Shown here: positions 46,140 through 54,869 of the stretch, one piece after another | Numbering within the stretch: position 1 is the first letter of the stretch | How the letters are laid out: every line of letters starts with the position of its first letter | Assembly: GCF_011759585.1 (NCBI RefSeq) | Contig: NZ_JAAOYV010000001.1 | Location: forward strand, 1,364,001-1,428,000 | DNA from: Frigoribacterium endophyticum | GTDB lineage: Bacteria; Actinomycetota; Actinomycetes; Actinomycetales; Microbacteriaceae | DNA: 64,000 nt | Direction of reading: 5' to 3' | Notes under the pieces: generated by a model | Seen by the model: only the letters and a program-made list of their open reading frames with translations | What the model was told of the DNA's origin: nothing | The model's database searches: none | Program-made: the position numbers and the translations under genes

Positions 46140-47513
46140 TCAGACGGCCGCCAGCTCCTCCGCGACCAGGAAGGCGAGCTCGAGCGACTGCATGTGGTTG
46201 AGGCGCGGGTCGCAGAGCGACTCGTACCGCGTCGCCAGCGTGGCCTCGTCGATGTGCTCCGAGCCGCCGAGGCACTCGGTCACGTCGTCGCCCGTCAGCT
46301 CGATGTGGATGCCGCCCGGGTGCGTGCCCGCGGCGCGGTGCGACTCGAAGAAGCCCTTGACCTCGTCCATGATCTCCTCGAACCGACGCGTCTTGTAGCC
46401 GGTCGGCGTCGTCAGGCCGTTGCCGTGCATCGGGTCGCTGACCCACAGCGGCGTGGCGTCGGCGGCCGAGATGGCCTCGAGGAGGGGCGGCAGGGCGTCG
46501 CGGATCTTGCCCGCGCCCATGCGCGTGATGAAGGTCAGGCGGCCGGGCTCACGGTCGGGGTCGAGCACGTCGATCAGCCGCAGCATGTCGTCGGGGGTCG
46601 TGCTCGGGCCGAGCTTGACGCCGATGGGGTTGCGCACCCGCGAGAGGAAGTCGACGTGGGCACCGTCGAGGTCGCGCGTCCGCTCACCGATCCAGACGAA
46701 GTGCGACGAGAGGACGTAGGGCGTGCCCGTGCGACTGTCGATGCGCGTCATGGGGCGCTCGTAGTCCATCAGCAGGCCCTCGTGGCTGGTGTAGAACTCG
46801 ACGCGCTTGAGCTCGTCGAAGTCGGCCCCGGCGGCCTCCATGAAGCGGATGGCCTTGTCGATCTCGCGGGCGAGGTTCTCGTACTGGGCGTTGGCGGGGT
46901 TCCGGGCGAAGCCCTTGTTCCAGCTGTGCACCTGGCGGAGGTCGGCGAAGCCGCCCTGCGTGAAGGCCCGGATCAGGTTGATGGTCGACGCGGAGGTGTG
47001 GTAGCCCTTCACGAGCCGTGCCGGGTCGGCACGCCGGGACTCGGGCGTGAAGTCGTAGCCGTTGACGATGTCTCCGCGGTACGCGGGCAGGGTCACGCCG
47101 TCACGGGTCTCGTCGTCGCTCGAGCGGGGCTTGGCGAACTGGCCGGCCATGCGGCCCATCTTGATGACGGGCATCGAGGCGCCGTAGGTCAGCACGACCG
47201 CCATCTGGAGGATGGTCTTGACCCGGTCTCGGATCTGGTCGGCCGTGGCCCCGGCGAAGGTCTCGGCACAGTCGCCGCCCTGCAGCAGGAACGCCCGCCC
47301 CTGCGCCGCCGCCGCGAGCCGCTCGCGGAGGGTGTCGACCTCGCCGGCGAAGACGAGGGGCGGCAGCGTGGCGAGCTCGGCCGAGGCGGCCTCGACGGCC
47401 GCGCCGTCGGGCCAGCGGGGCTGCTGCTTGATCGGCAGGGTGCGCCAGCGGTCGAGGCCCTCGAGCACGTCGGCGTCGGCGATGGCTGCGAACGGTTCAG
47501 GGGGCTGGACCAC
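46140..47513 (-). CDS. aroG: 3-deoxy-7-phosphoheptulonate synthase, class II
   Basis: First step of the shikimate pathway: condenses phosphoenolpyruvate and erythrose 4-phosphate. The 457-residue class II enzyme shows LQGGDCAE, KMGRMAGQFAKPRS, RNPIGVKLGPS, WVSDPMHGN and the metal-site HIELTGDDVTECLGG. GTG 47513 has AAGGA upstream. Same location relative to the kinase as Rv2178c. In M. tuberculosis this enzyme complexes with chorismate mutase, which is not in this window. Confidence 0.96.
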   Translation of the reverse strand: MVQPPEPFAAIADADVLEGLDRWRTLPIKQQPRWPDGAAVEAASAELATLPPLVFAGEVDTLRERLAAAAQGRAFLLQGGDCAETFAGATADQIRDRVKTILQMAVVLTYGASMPVIKMGRMAGQFAKPRSSDDETRDGVTLPAYRGDIVNGYDFTPESRRADPARLVKGYHTSASTINLIRAFTQGGFADLRQVHSWNKGFARNPANAQYENLAREIDKAIRFMEAAGADFDELKRVEFYTSHEGLLMDYERPMTRIDSRTGTPYVLSSHFVWIGERTRDLDGAHVDFLSRVRNPIGVKLGPSTTPDDMLRLIDVLDPDREPGRLTFITRMGAGKIRDALPPLLEAISAADATPLWVSDPMHGNGLTTPTGYKTRRFEEIMDEVKGFFESHRAAGTHPGGIHIELTGDDVTECLGGSEHIDEATLATRYESLCDPRLNHMQSLELAFLVAEELAAV

Positions 47514-47565
47514 GGTCGTCCTTGCGTCTCGGAGGGGCGGAGCCGGTCGGTTCCGACGAGCGAGC

Positions 47566-48255
47566 TTATCGCGAAAGGGCCGCGCGCTTCTCCTTGACGG
47601 AGGAGGCGTACACGTCGGCGTACTCCTGGCCGCTCAGGGCCGCCAGCTCGTACATGATCTCGTCCGTGATCGACCGGAGGATGAAGCGGTCGCCCTCCAT
47701 CCCCTCGAACCGGCTGAAGTCGAGCGGCTCGCCGAAGACGACCCCTACCCGGCGGATCTTCGGGATCTTCGTGCCCGTCTGCATCACCTTCTCGGTGTCG
47801 ATCATCGCGACCGGCACGACCGGCACATGCCCCTCGAGGATCATCCGGGCGACGCCGGTGCGGCCCCGGTAGAGGCGGCCGTCGGGGCTGCGAGTGCCCT
47901 CGGGGTAGATGCCCAGCTGCTCGCCCCGCGCCAGGACCGCCAGGCCCGTCGCGAGCGACGCCTCCGACGCCTTGCCCCCCGAGCGGTCGATGGAGAGCTG
48001 GCCGGTCGCGGTGAAGAAGAGCCGCATGGCCCAGCCCTTGACGCCGCGCCCCGTGAAGTAGTCGCTCTTGGCGAGGAAGGAGATGCGGCGCTCGAGGGCC
48101 AGGGGAAGGAAGATCGAGTCGACGAACGACAGGTGGTTGCTCGCGAAGATGACGGCACCGGTCGCGGGCACGTTCTCGAGGCCGCGCACCCACGGGCGGA
48201 AGACGGTGAGGACGAGCGGGCTCGCCACGAACGTCTTGAGGAACCAGTACAGCAT
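47566..48255 (-). CDS. 1-acylglycerol-3-phosphate acyltransferase
   Basis: PlsC-family acyltransferase that makes phosphatidic acid for membrane lipids. The 229-residue protein has an N-terminal membrane segment (about 1-20), the catalytic NHLSFVD (H41 and D46) and the glycerol-phosphate motif EGTRS. ATG 48255 is chosen by homology, with AGAGG 11 nt upstream. It is 34 bp downstream of the glucokinase gene and may share its transcript. Confidence 0.92.
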   Translation of the reverse strand: MLYWFLKTFVASPLVLTVFRPWVRGLENVPATGAVIFASNHLSFVDSIFLPLALERRISFLAKSDYFTGRGVKGWAMRLFFTATGQLSIDRSGGKASEASLATGLAVLARGEQLGIYPEGTRSPDGRLYRGRTGVARMILEGHVPVVPVAMIDTEKVMQTGTKIPKIRRVGVVFGEPLDFSRFEGMEGDRFILRSITDEIMYELAALSGQEYADVYASSVKEKRAALSR

Positions 48256-48289
48256 CGGGCGGAGCCTCTCTTCTCTGAGCGGTCGGAGC

Positions 48290-49240
48290 CTAGCGGCTCG
48301 CGGCGTGCACCCGCGCGAGGTCGGCGGCGCCGACGACGCCCGCGTCGTTGACGAGCTCGGCGATGACGAACTCGGGCTCGGGGTGGTAGCCGCGCGCCGG
48401 CAGGTGCTCGAGGTAGGCAGCGCGGACGGGGGCGAGCAGCAGCTCACCGGCCTGCGCGACGCCTCCGCCGAAGACGAAGACCTGGGGGTCGAGGATGGCG
48501 CTCAGCGACGCGGCGGCCTGGCCGAGCCAGGTGCCGAGCTGTCGGAGGGCCTCGAGGGCGCCCGGGTCCCCCGCCGTGAGCAGGTCGCTCACGTCGTGGC
48601 CGGTGAGCTCGCCCTTGCGCGTGCGGACCTCGGCGAGGGCGCTGCCCACGCCGCCCTGGTCGGCGACCTCGCCGGCCATGCGGAGGAGGGCCCGGCCCGA
48701 GCCGTACTGCTCGATGCAGCCGCGGGCCCCGCAGCCGCAGGGCAGGCCGTCGGGGACGATGCGCATGTGGCCGAGCTCGCCGCCCGTGCCGAAGCCTCCG
48801 CGCATGAGGCGGTCCTGGGCCACGACGGCGCCGCCGACCCCGGTGCCGATGGTGAGCATGGTCATGTCGCTGGCCAGCCGCCCGGCGCCGAACCGGAACT
48901 CCGCCCAGCCCGCCGCGTTGGCGTCGTTGTCGATCGTGATCGGGAGGTCGATGCGCTCGGCCAGACGGGCGCGCAGGGGCTCGTTCCGCCACGCGATGTT
49001 CGGCGTGTAGTAGACGGTGGACTGCGAGGCGTCGATGAAGCCGGGGGCGGCGACGCCCGCCGCGACGACGTCGGGGTGGGCGGCGCGGAGGGCGGTGATC
49101 ATCTCGACCACGGCGTCCACGATGGCGGCGGAGTCGCCGGCCGGGGTCGGCACGCGACGCTCCTCGACGATCTCCCCGAGTTCGGTGACGACGCCACCCG
49201 CGATCTTCGTACCACCGATGTCGATTCCGATTGCCTGCAC
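48290..49240 (-). CDS. glk: ROK family glucokinase
   Basis: Phosphorylates glucose. The 316-residue ROK protein has the N-terminal phosphate loop IGIDIGGTKIAGG, the DNDANAAGWAE active-site stretch, the ROK signature GGELGHMRIVPDG and zinc motif CGCGARGCIE. It has no DNA-binding domain, so it is an enzyme rather than a repressor. GTG 49240 lies 8 nt after TAGACT, with no ribosome-binding site, so leaderless. A much longer frame upstream has no homology. Whether it prefers ATP or polyphosphate cannot be told. Confidence 0.93.
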   Translation of the reverse strand: MQAIGIDIGGTKIAGGVVTELGEIVEERRVPTPAGDSAAIVDAVVEMITALRAAHPDVVAAGVAAPGFIDASQSTVYYTPNIAWRNEPLRARLAERIDLPITIDNDANAAGWAEFRFGAGRLASDMTMLTIGTGVGGAVVAQDRLMRGGFGTGGELGHMRIVPDGLPCGCGARGCIEQYGSGRALLRMAGEVADQGGVGSALAEVRTRKGELTGHDVSDLLTAGDPGALEALRQLGTWLGQAAASLSAILDPQVFVFGGGVAQAGELLLAPVRAAYLEHLPARGYHPEPEFVIAELVNDAGVVGAADLARVHAASR

Positions 49241-49248
49241 GAACAGGG

Positions 49249-49254
49249 AGTCTA
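49249..49254 (-). promoter_or_regulatory. Candidate -10 element of glk (leaderless)
   Basis: TAGACT on the minus strand followed by 8 nt and the GTG. On the plus strand the neighbouring TAGGGT (49298-49303) may serve the divergent acyl-CoA ligase. Confidence 0.4.
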
Positions 49255-49339
49255 GCCTCGCCCCGCTCCCGGGCTCGCCACCGGACGGGCCGGTCCGGCT
49301 AGGGTGAGGGGACCGTCGTTCGGTACCGAAGGAGCTGCC

Positions 49340-51193
49340 GTGAACGAACACACCACCCCCCTGGCCGTCGAGCCGGACCCCGCCGCCAACGCCACCGACC
49401 TCCTGGTCGAGCGGGCGGCCCTCACCCCGGACGCTGCGCTGTTCGCCGTCCCCGACGGAGTCGGGGGCTGGCAGGACGTCACCGCGGCCGAGTTCCTGGC
49501 CCAGGTGCGGGCCCTCGCCAAGGGCCTGGTCGCCGCCGGCGTCGAGCCCGGCGAGAAGATCGGGCTGATGTGCCGCACGCGGTACGAGTGGACGCTGGTC
49601 GACTTCGCCACGTGGTTCGCCGGCGCGATGCTGGTGCCGGTCTACGAGACGAGCGCCCCGAGCCAGGTGCACTGGAACCTCAGCGACTCGGGGGCCACCG
49701 CGGTCATCGTCGAGACCGCCGACCACTTCGCCAAGTTCGACGAGGTCCACCCCGAGCTGCCCGACGTGCGGCACGTCTGGCAGATCGACCTCGGCGACCT
49801 CGAGAAGCTCGCGGCGTCGGGCGCGGGCGTCCCCGACGCGGAGATCGACCGGAGGCGTCGGCTGGCCACCGCGGCGGACGTCGCGACCCTCATCTACACC
49901 TCGGGCACGACGGGCCGCCCCAAGGGCTGCGTGCTGACCCACGGCAACTTCGTGGAGACGAGCCGCAACGCCGCCGTGGCCATGGGCGACGTCGTCGCGC
50001 CCGGGTCGTCGACCCTGCTGTTCGTCACCACCGCACACGTGTTCGCCCGCTTCATCGCCGTCCTCTCCGTGCACGCGGGGGTCAAGGTCGGGCACCAGGC
50101 CGACACGAAGCAGCTGCTCCCCTCCCTCGCGTCGTTCCGGCCGACCTTCCTCCTCGCCGTTCCACGGGTCTTCGAGAAGGTCTACAACTCCGCCGAGCAG
50201 AAGGCGGAGGCCGGCGGCAAGGGCGGGGTGTTCCGTCGGGCCGCGGCCGTCGCGGTGGCCCACAGCAAGGCGCTCGACGCCGGCGAGGTCCCCCTCGGCC
50301 TGAAGCTCCGCTTCGCGCTCTTCGACCGGCTCGTCTACAGCAAGCTCAAGAAGGCGATGGGCGGCCGCATCCGGTACGCGGTCTCCGGCTCCGCCCCGCT
50401 CGGCACACGCCTCGGGCACTTCTTCCGCAGCCTCGACATCCGGGTGCTGGAGGGCTACGGCCTGACGGAGACGACGGCCCCCGCGACGGTCAACCTCGTC
50501 TCGCGCTTCAAGATCGGCACGGTGGGCCCGGCCCTGCCGGGGGTCTCCGTCCGCATCGACGACGACGGCGAGGTGCTCGTGCGGGGCGAGAACGTCTTCG
50601 CCGGCTACTGGCACGACGAGGAGGCGACCGCCGAGGTGCTGCGTGACGGCTGGTTCCGCACGGGCGACCTCGGAAGCCTCGACGACGAGGGGTACCTGAC
50701 CATCACGGGCCGGAAGAAGGAGATCATCGTCACCGCGGGCGGCAAGAACGTCGCCCCGGCGGCCCTGGAGGACCCGATCCGGGCGAACCCGCTCGTCGGG
50801 CAGGTCGTCGTCGTCGGCGACCAGAAGCCGTTCGTCAGCGCCCTCGTGACCCTCGACGCCGAGATGCTGCCCGTCTGGCTCAACAACGCGGGCGAGGCGG
50901 CGGACATGCCGCTGGCCGAGGCAGCCCGCCACCCGAAGGTGCTCGCCGAGGTGCAGCGAGCCGTCGACACGGCGAACGACGCCGTCTCGAGGGCCGAGTC
51001 GATCCGCAAGTTCGTGGTGCTGCCTGTGGAGCTCACCGAGGCCGCGGGGCACCTGACGCCCAAGATGAGCGTCAAGCGCGCGGTCGTGGTGCGGGACTTC
51101 GCCCAGGAGATCACCGACCTCTACACGGTCTTCCCGACGACCGAGTCCGTGCGCACCGTCCCGGACGCCCCGACGGGGCGCCGGGCCCGCTGA
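49340..51193 (+). CDS. Long-chain fatty acid--CoA ligase (AMP-binding)
   Basis: Activates fatty acids to acyl-CoA via an acyl-adenylate. The 617-residue ANL enzyme has the P-loop LIYTSGTTGRPKGC, the A5 motif GYGLTETTAP, the A7 region FRTGDLGSLDDEGYLTI, and GRKKEIIVTAGGKNVAP with the catalytic hinge. Its overall pattern is that of the mycobacterial FadD15-like long-chain group. GTG 49340 has AAGGAG at 7-nt spacing. Divergent from glk-plsC; together they suggest lipid supply, but co-regulation is not shown. Confidence 0.93.
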   Translation: MNEHTTPLAVEPDPAANATDLLVERAALTPDAALFAVPDGVGGWQDVTAAEFLAQVRALAKGLVAAGVEPGEKIGLMCRTRYEWTLVDFATWFAGAMLVPVYETSAPSQVHWNLSDSGATAVIVETADHFAKFDEVHPELPDVRHVWQIDLGDLEKLAASGAGVPDAEIDRRRRLATAADVATLIYTSGTTGRPKGCVLTHGNFVETSRNAAVAMGDVVAPGSSTLLFVTTAHVFARFIAVLSVHAGVKVGHQADTKQLLPSLASFRPTFLLAVPRVFEKVYNSAEQKAEAGGKGGVFRRAAAVAVAHSKALDAGEVPLGLKLRFALFDRLVYSKLKKAMGGRIRYAVSGSAPLGTRLGHFFRSLDIRVLEGYGLTETTAPATVNLVSRFKIGTVGPALPGVSVRIDDDGEVLVRGENVFAGYWHDEEATAEVLRDGWFRTGDLGSLDDEGYLTITGRKKEIIVTAGGKNVAPAALEDPIRANPLVGQVVVVGDQKPFVSALVTLDAEMLPVWLNNAGEAADMPLAEAARHPKVLAEVQRAVDTANDAVSRAESIRKFVVLPVELTEAAGHLTPKMSVKRAVVVRDFAQEITDLYTVFPTTESVRTVPDAPTGRRAR

Positions 51194-51218
51194 CCCGCCG
51201 GGCCGGCGACGCGGCGAG

Positions 51219-51716
51219 CTACACGCGCCACCAGTCGCTGGCCCGGATCTGGCGCATCGCGTCGCGCTTCGTCTCGGGCTCCAGGGTCATCACGTAGAGG
51301 GTCCCGGCCAGGTGGTCGGTCTCGTGCTGCAGCGCCTGGGCCATCAAGCCCGTGCCCTCGAGCACCACGCGGCGGCCGGCGAGGTCGACACCCTCGACGC
51401 GGGCGTACGACCAGCGCGGGGTGGGGAACCAGAAGCCGGGCACGGACAGGCACCCCTCGTCGACGAGCCCTCGCTCGCCGCTGGCCTCGACCACGACGGG
51501 GTTGAGAACGTAGCCGACCTCGCCGTCGACGTTGTAGCTGAAGGCGCGGAGGTCGACACCGATCTGGGGCGCCGCGACGCCCGCGCGCCCCGGCTCCCGC
51601 ACGGTGTCGAGGAGGTCGGCGACGAGCGAGTCGAGCCGGGGGTCGCCGACGACGACGGGGTCGGCCGGGGAGCGGAGGACGGGGTCGCCGAAGAGGCGGA
51701 TGGTTCTGACGGTCAC
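51219..51716 (-). CDS. def: Peptide deformylase
   Basis: Removes the N-formyl group from nascent proteins. The 165-residue metallohydrolase has all three motifs: GVAAPQIG, EGCLSVPG and QHETDHLAG, the last with the two metal-binding histidines and catalytic Glu. GTG 51716 has GGAG six bases upstream. No fmt gene is beside it, unlike many bacteria. It converges on the acyl-CoA ligase with a 25-bp gap and is divergent from parA. Confidence 0.95.
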   Translation of the reverse strand: MTVRTIRLFGDPVLRSPADPVVVGDPRLDSLVADLLDTVREPGRAGVAAPQIGVDLRAFSYNVDGEVGYVLNPVVVEASGERGLVDEGCLSVPGFWFPTPRWSYARVEGVDLAGRRVVLEGTGLMAQALQHETDHLAGTLYVMTLEPETKRDAMRQIRASDWWRV

Positions 51717-51806
51717 CCCCCTACTCCACCATGCCCGGAGCCGTCCGCGCGCCCACCCGCCGCGTGCCGCGCGGACGACGTGCAGGCGTCTCGACGCCGG
51801 GGACGG

Positions 51807-51812
51807 TATCGT
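51807..51812 (+). promoter_or_regulatory. Candidate -10 element of parA (leaderless)
   Basis: TATCGT followed by 7 nt and GTG 51820; no ribosome-binding site. Confidence 0.35.
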
Positions 51813-51819
51813 CGTGGTC

Positions 51820-52632
51820 GTGCATGTACTCAGCGTCAGTTCTCTCAAGGGCGGCGTCGGCAAGACGACCGTGACGCTCGGGCTCACGTCGGCGGCCTTC
51901 GCCAAGGGCCTCCGTACCCTGGTGGTCGACCTCGACCCGCAGTCCGACGTCTCGACGGGCCTCGACATCACCGTCGCCGGCCACCTCAACGTCGCCGACG
52001 TCCTCGCCTCCCCCAAGGAGAAGACCGTCCGGGCCGCGATCGCGCCCAGCGGCTGGACCAAGGGGCGCCAGGGCAAGATCGACGTCATGATCGGCAGCCC
52101 CTCGGCCATCAACTTCGACGGCCCGCACCCGTCGATCCGCGACATCTGGAAGCTCGAGGAGGCCCTGGCGAACGTCGAGGCCGACTACGACCTCGTCCTC
52201 ATCGACTGCGCCCCGTCGCTCAACGCCCTCACGCGCACCGCCTGGGCTGCGTCCGACCGTGTCACCGTCGTCACCGAGCCCGGCCTGTTCAGCGTCGCCG
52301 CGGCCGACCGCGCGCTCCGGGCCATCGAGGAGATCCGTCGCGGGCTGTCACCGCGCCTCCAGCCCCTCGGCATCATCGTGAACCGCGCGCGCGTGCAGTC
52401 CATCGAGCACCAGTTCCGCATCAAGGAGCTCCGCGACATGTTCGGCCCCCTCGTGCTGAGCCCCCAGCTGCCGGAGCGCACCTCCCTGCAGCAGGCACAG
52501 GGCGCGGCGAAGCCGCTCCACGCGTGGCCCGGCGAGAGCGCGCAGGAGATGGCCCGCAACTTCGACCAGCTGCTCGAGCGCATCATGCGCACGGCGAAGA
52601 TCGGCGACTACGCGGAGCCCGCGGCCCGCTGA
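51820..52632 (+). CDS. Orphan ParA-family ATPase
   Basis: Deviant Walker-type ATPase of the ParA/Soj group. The 270-residue protein starts HVLSVSSLKGGVGKTTVTLG (deviant Walker A with both lysines), then VVDLDPQSDVSTGLD (Walker A-prime) and LVLIDCAPSLNALT (Walker B). There is no partner ParB or parS-like cluster in the window, and the chromosomal parAB pair is usually near oriC. It could position a protein cargo rather than DNA; the cargo is unknown. GTG 51820 is chosen since homology starts there. Confidence 0.9.
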   Translation: MHVLSVSSLKGGVGKTTVTLGLTSAAFAKGLRTLVVDLDPQSDVSTGLDITVAGHLNVADVLASPKEKTVRAAIAPSGWTKGRQGKIDVMIGSPSAINFDGPHPSIRDIWKLEEALANVEADYDLVLIDCAPSLNALTRTAWAASDRVTVVTEPGLFSVAAADRALRAIEEIRRGLSPRLQPLGIIVNRARVQSIEHQFRIKELRDMFGPLVLSPQLPERTSLQQAQGAAKPLHAWPGESAQEMARNFDQLLERIMRTAKIGDYAEPAAR

Positions 52633-52653
52633 TCGACGGCGCCCCACCACGAC

Positions 52654-52692
52654 GACGGCCCCCTCGCACCTCACGGTGACGAGGGGGCCGTC
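52654..52692. terminator. Bidirectional hairpin terminator
   Basis: A 13-bp perfect stem (GACGGCCCCCTCG and complement), topped by an inner CACC/GGTG stem, between the convergent parA and merR genes. Confidence 0.8.
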
Positions 52693-52716
52693 TCGACGAG
52701 GGGGCCGGCGGGCCGG

Positions 52717-53265
52717 TCAGCTGGCGCGGCTGCCGCGGCGAGCCGCGAGCTCGTCGGAGGGATCGGCGGCGGGGGTGCTGTCGAGCTCGACGAGGCTGGT
52801 CTCCACCTCGCGGAGCACCTTGCCCACGGCGATGCCGAACACGCCCTGGCCGCGGCTGACGAGGTCGATGACCTCGTCGTCGGACGTGCAGAGGTAGACG
52901 CTGGCACCGTCGCTCATCAGCGTGGTCTGGGCGAGGTCGCTGACCCCGGACTCGCGGAGCTGGTTCACGGCCGTCCGGATCTGCTGCAGCGAGATGCCGG
53001 TGTCGAGGAGGCGCTTCACGAGCTTGAGCACGAGGATGTCGCGGAAGCCGTAGAGGCGCTGCGAGCCGGAGCCGGCGGCGCCGCGGATCGTCGGCTCGAC
53101 GAGGCCGGTGCGGGCCCAGTAGTCGAGCTGGCGGTAGCTGATCCCGGCGGCGCGGGCGGCGACGGTGCCGCGGTAGCCGCTGTCGGTGTCGAGCTCGGGC
53201 AGGCCGTCGGTGAACAGGAGTCCCAGCTCGTAGCGGGAATCCTCAGGGGACCCTGACTCACTCAT
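52717..53265 (-). CDS. MerR-family regulator, Rv1830/ResR type
   Basis: Transcription regulator similar in layout and context to M. tuberculosis Rv1830 (ResR), which influences growth and division after antibiotic exposure. The 182-residue protein has a winged helix (about 31-100: GTVAARAAGISYRQLDYWA, then GSGSQRLYGFRDIL) and a C-terminal ligand-like or dimer domain. ATG 53265 has GGAAGG upstream. It follows ftsR by 157 bp; in mycobacteria a bifunctional nuclease gene (Rv1829) lies between the two, but not here. Confidence 0.88.
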   Translation of the reverse strand: MSESGSPEDSRYELGLLFTDGLPELDTDSGYRGTVAARAAGISYRQLDYWARTGLVEPTIRGAAGSGSQRLYGFRDILVLKLVKRLLDTGISLQQIRTAVNQLRESGVSDLAQTTLMSDGASVYLCTSDDEVIDLVSRGQGVFGIAVGKVLREVETSLVELDSTPAADPSDELAARRGSRAS

Positions 53266-53305
53266 GCAGCTGCCTTCCACTGTTCTTCGTCCAGACCCGT
53301 AACGT

Positions 53306-53320
53306 TCAACATCGGGTTGA
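53306..53320. promoter_or_regulatory. Inverted repeat upstream of merR, possible operator
   Basis: TCAAC-ATCGG-GTTGA, a 15-bp inverted repeat in an AT-richer patch 41 bp upstream of the ATG, followed by a related GGTTTGACC. MerR proteins often bind such dyads near their own promoter. Unproven. Confidence 0.35.
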
Positions 53321-53422
53321 TGGTTTGACCAAGACCCACGGTACCCACACGAGGCGTCGGACGAGGCGACATCCGCCCGGAGCAGTCGGCGTGTCGAGGA
53401 TATTCCTCCGCCGCCCCGCCGT

Positions 53423-54121
53423 CTACGTGTCGAGGCGCTCGAGGGCGGTGCGGAGGAGCGCGCCGCGGACGACGTCGAGCTGCTCGGTGATCTCGCGCGA
53501 GAGCTCGGCGACACGCGCGCGGCCGGCCGCGTCGCGGCGACGTGCGACGGACGAGAGGGCGTTCTCGACGAGGCCCAGATCGCGCTCGACCGAGGAGCGG
53601 ACGCCGCGGAGGTGCCTCGGCTCGATGCCCGACCGCGAAAGCTCGACGAGGGCGGAGAGCATCGTCACGGCGTCGTCGCCGTACACGTCGGACGGAGCGA
53701 CGAGGGAGGCGCTGATCGCGTCGTCGAGGAGGCCCGCGGAGGCGCCGGTGCGGTCGAGCAGCTCGTCACGCGTGACGCGGCGGGGGTGCGACACGATCGA
53801 CACGGGGGCCGAGCCGGTCGGCAGCGAGGTGGGGCGGCCGGCGTCGAGGTCGTCGAGGTGCTGGCGGATGACCTTGAGCGGCAGGTAGTGGTCGCGCTGC
53901 AGCCCGAGGATGAAGCGCAGCCGCTCGACGTCGGCCGGCGAGAACTTGCGGTAGCCGGAGGGCGTGCGCACCGGCGTGACGAGCTGGCGCTCCTCCAGGA
54001 AGCGCAGCTTGCTGTTGCTGAGGTCGGGGAACTCCGACTTGAGCCGCGCGAGCACCTGGCCGATGGTGAGCAGGTCGACGGGACCCGACTCGGCGGAGCG
54101 AGCGGCGGAGGAGCGGGGCAC
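53423..54121 (-). CDS. ftsR: MerR-family division regulator FtsR
   Basis: MerR-type regulator related to Corynebacterium FtsR and M. tuberculosis Rv1828; in Corynebacterium it activates ftsZ. The 232-residue protein has the N-terminal winged helix with LTIGQVLARLKSEFPDLSNS, KLRFLEERQLVTP and SGYRKFSPADVERLRFIL. The rest is a helical C-terminal domain. GTG 54121 overlaps the last base of the FHA gene stop (TAGTG), as at ftsZ-yggS. ftsZ of the window is a likely target by analogy. Confidence 0.9.
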   Translation of the reverse strand: MPRSSAARSAESGPVDLLTIGQVLARLKSEFPDLSNSKLRFLEERQLVTPVRTPSGYRKFSPADVERLRFILGLQRDHYLPLKVIRQHLDDLDAGRPTSLPTGSAPVSIVSHPRRVTRDELLDRTGASAGLLDDAISASLVAPSDVYGDDAVTMLSALVELSRSGIEPRHLRGVRSSVERDLGLVENALSSVARRRDAAGRARVAELSREITEQLDVVRGALLRTALERLDT

Positions 54122-54645
54122 TACCCGATCGCCAGCTTGGCGAGGTCGACGCGCGAGGCGTAGAAGGTGAGCCGGAACTTGCCGACCTGCACCTCGGCGC
54201 CGTCGCTGAGCAGGGCCTCGTCGATGCGGGTGCCGTCGAAGTACGTGCCGTTCAGCGAGCCGAGGTCACGGACGGTGAACGTCGTGCCCGAGCGGCGGAA
54301 CTCCGCGTGCTTGCGGCTGACCGTCACGTCGTCGAGGAAGATGCCCGCGTCGGGGTGGCGACCGGCCACGGTGACGTCGGAGTCGAGGAGGAACCGGGCG
54401 CCGATGTTGGGGCCCCGGCGGACCACGAGGAGGGCGGACCCGGAGGGCAGGGCCGTGACGGCCTCGCGCTCGTCGGTGGAGACGCCGCCCTCGAGGGCGG
54501 CGAGCTGCGCCTGGAACTCCTCGTTGAAGCTGAGGGTCGTGTCGACCCCCGACGGTGCCGGGTCGGACGCGTGGCCCTGGTGAGCACGGGTGTGAACGTC
54601 GTCACCGTCGTGCGTGCCGGGGACGTTGTTGTCGGGCTCTGCCAT
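54121..54645 (-). CDS. garA: GarA/OdhI-type FHA regulator
   Basis: Phosphothreonine-binding protein that in relatives controls 2-oxoglutarate dehydrogenase and glutamate metabolism, switched by Ser/Thr kinases. The 174-residue protein has a disordered N-terminus with a DTTLSF motif (T36, T37) matching the known phosphorylated TT pair of GarA, then an FHA domain (about 73-163) with phosphopeptide residues R96, S110 and N132 (GRHPD, SRKH, GSLNGT). ATG 54645 has AAGGAGGT. It is upstream of and coupled to ftsR, the common actinobacterial order. Confidence 0.93.
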   Translation of the reverse strand: MAEPDNNVPGTHDGDDVHTRAHQGHASDPAPSGVDTTLSFNEEFQAQLAALEGGVSTDEREAVTALPSGSALLVVRRGPNIGARFLLDSDVTVAGRHPDAGIFLDDVTVSRKHAEFRRSGTTFTVRDLGSLNGTYFDGTRIDEALLSDGAEVQVGKFRLTFYASRVDLAKLAIG

Positions 54646-54669
54646 CGTGGACCTCCTTCGGCGTCCCAG

Positions 54670-54675
54670 CGTATA
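54670..54675 (-). promoter_or_regulatory. Candidate -10 element of garA-ftsR
   Basis: TATACG on the minus strand about 25 bp upstream of the garA ATG, leaving a short leader that contains the AAGGAGGT site. Confidence 0.35.
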
Positions 54676-54869
54676 GGAACTCGGACCGCCGACGGGAACC
54701 GGATCCGGGCCCGGACGCCGTCGGGCCGCGACGAGCAGCCCGACACGGCCGCCGTTCACGGCTCCTCCTCATGCGACTCCCGCCGCGTTCATGGACTCGT
54801 CATCGGGAACGGACAGGGTGCCGACGTCTGATGGGGGCACGTCACCACGACAGCCACAGGAGGCACCCC

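Noticed and set aside
48290-51052. Long N-terminal extension of the glucokinase frame
   Set aside because: It is antisense to the acyl-CoA ligase gene; ROK homology starts at 49240.
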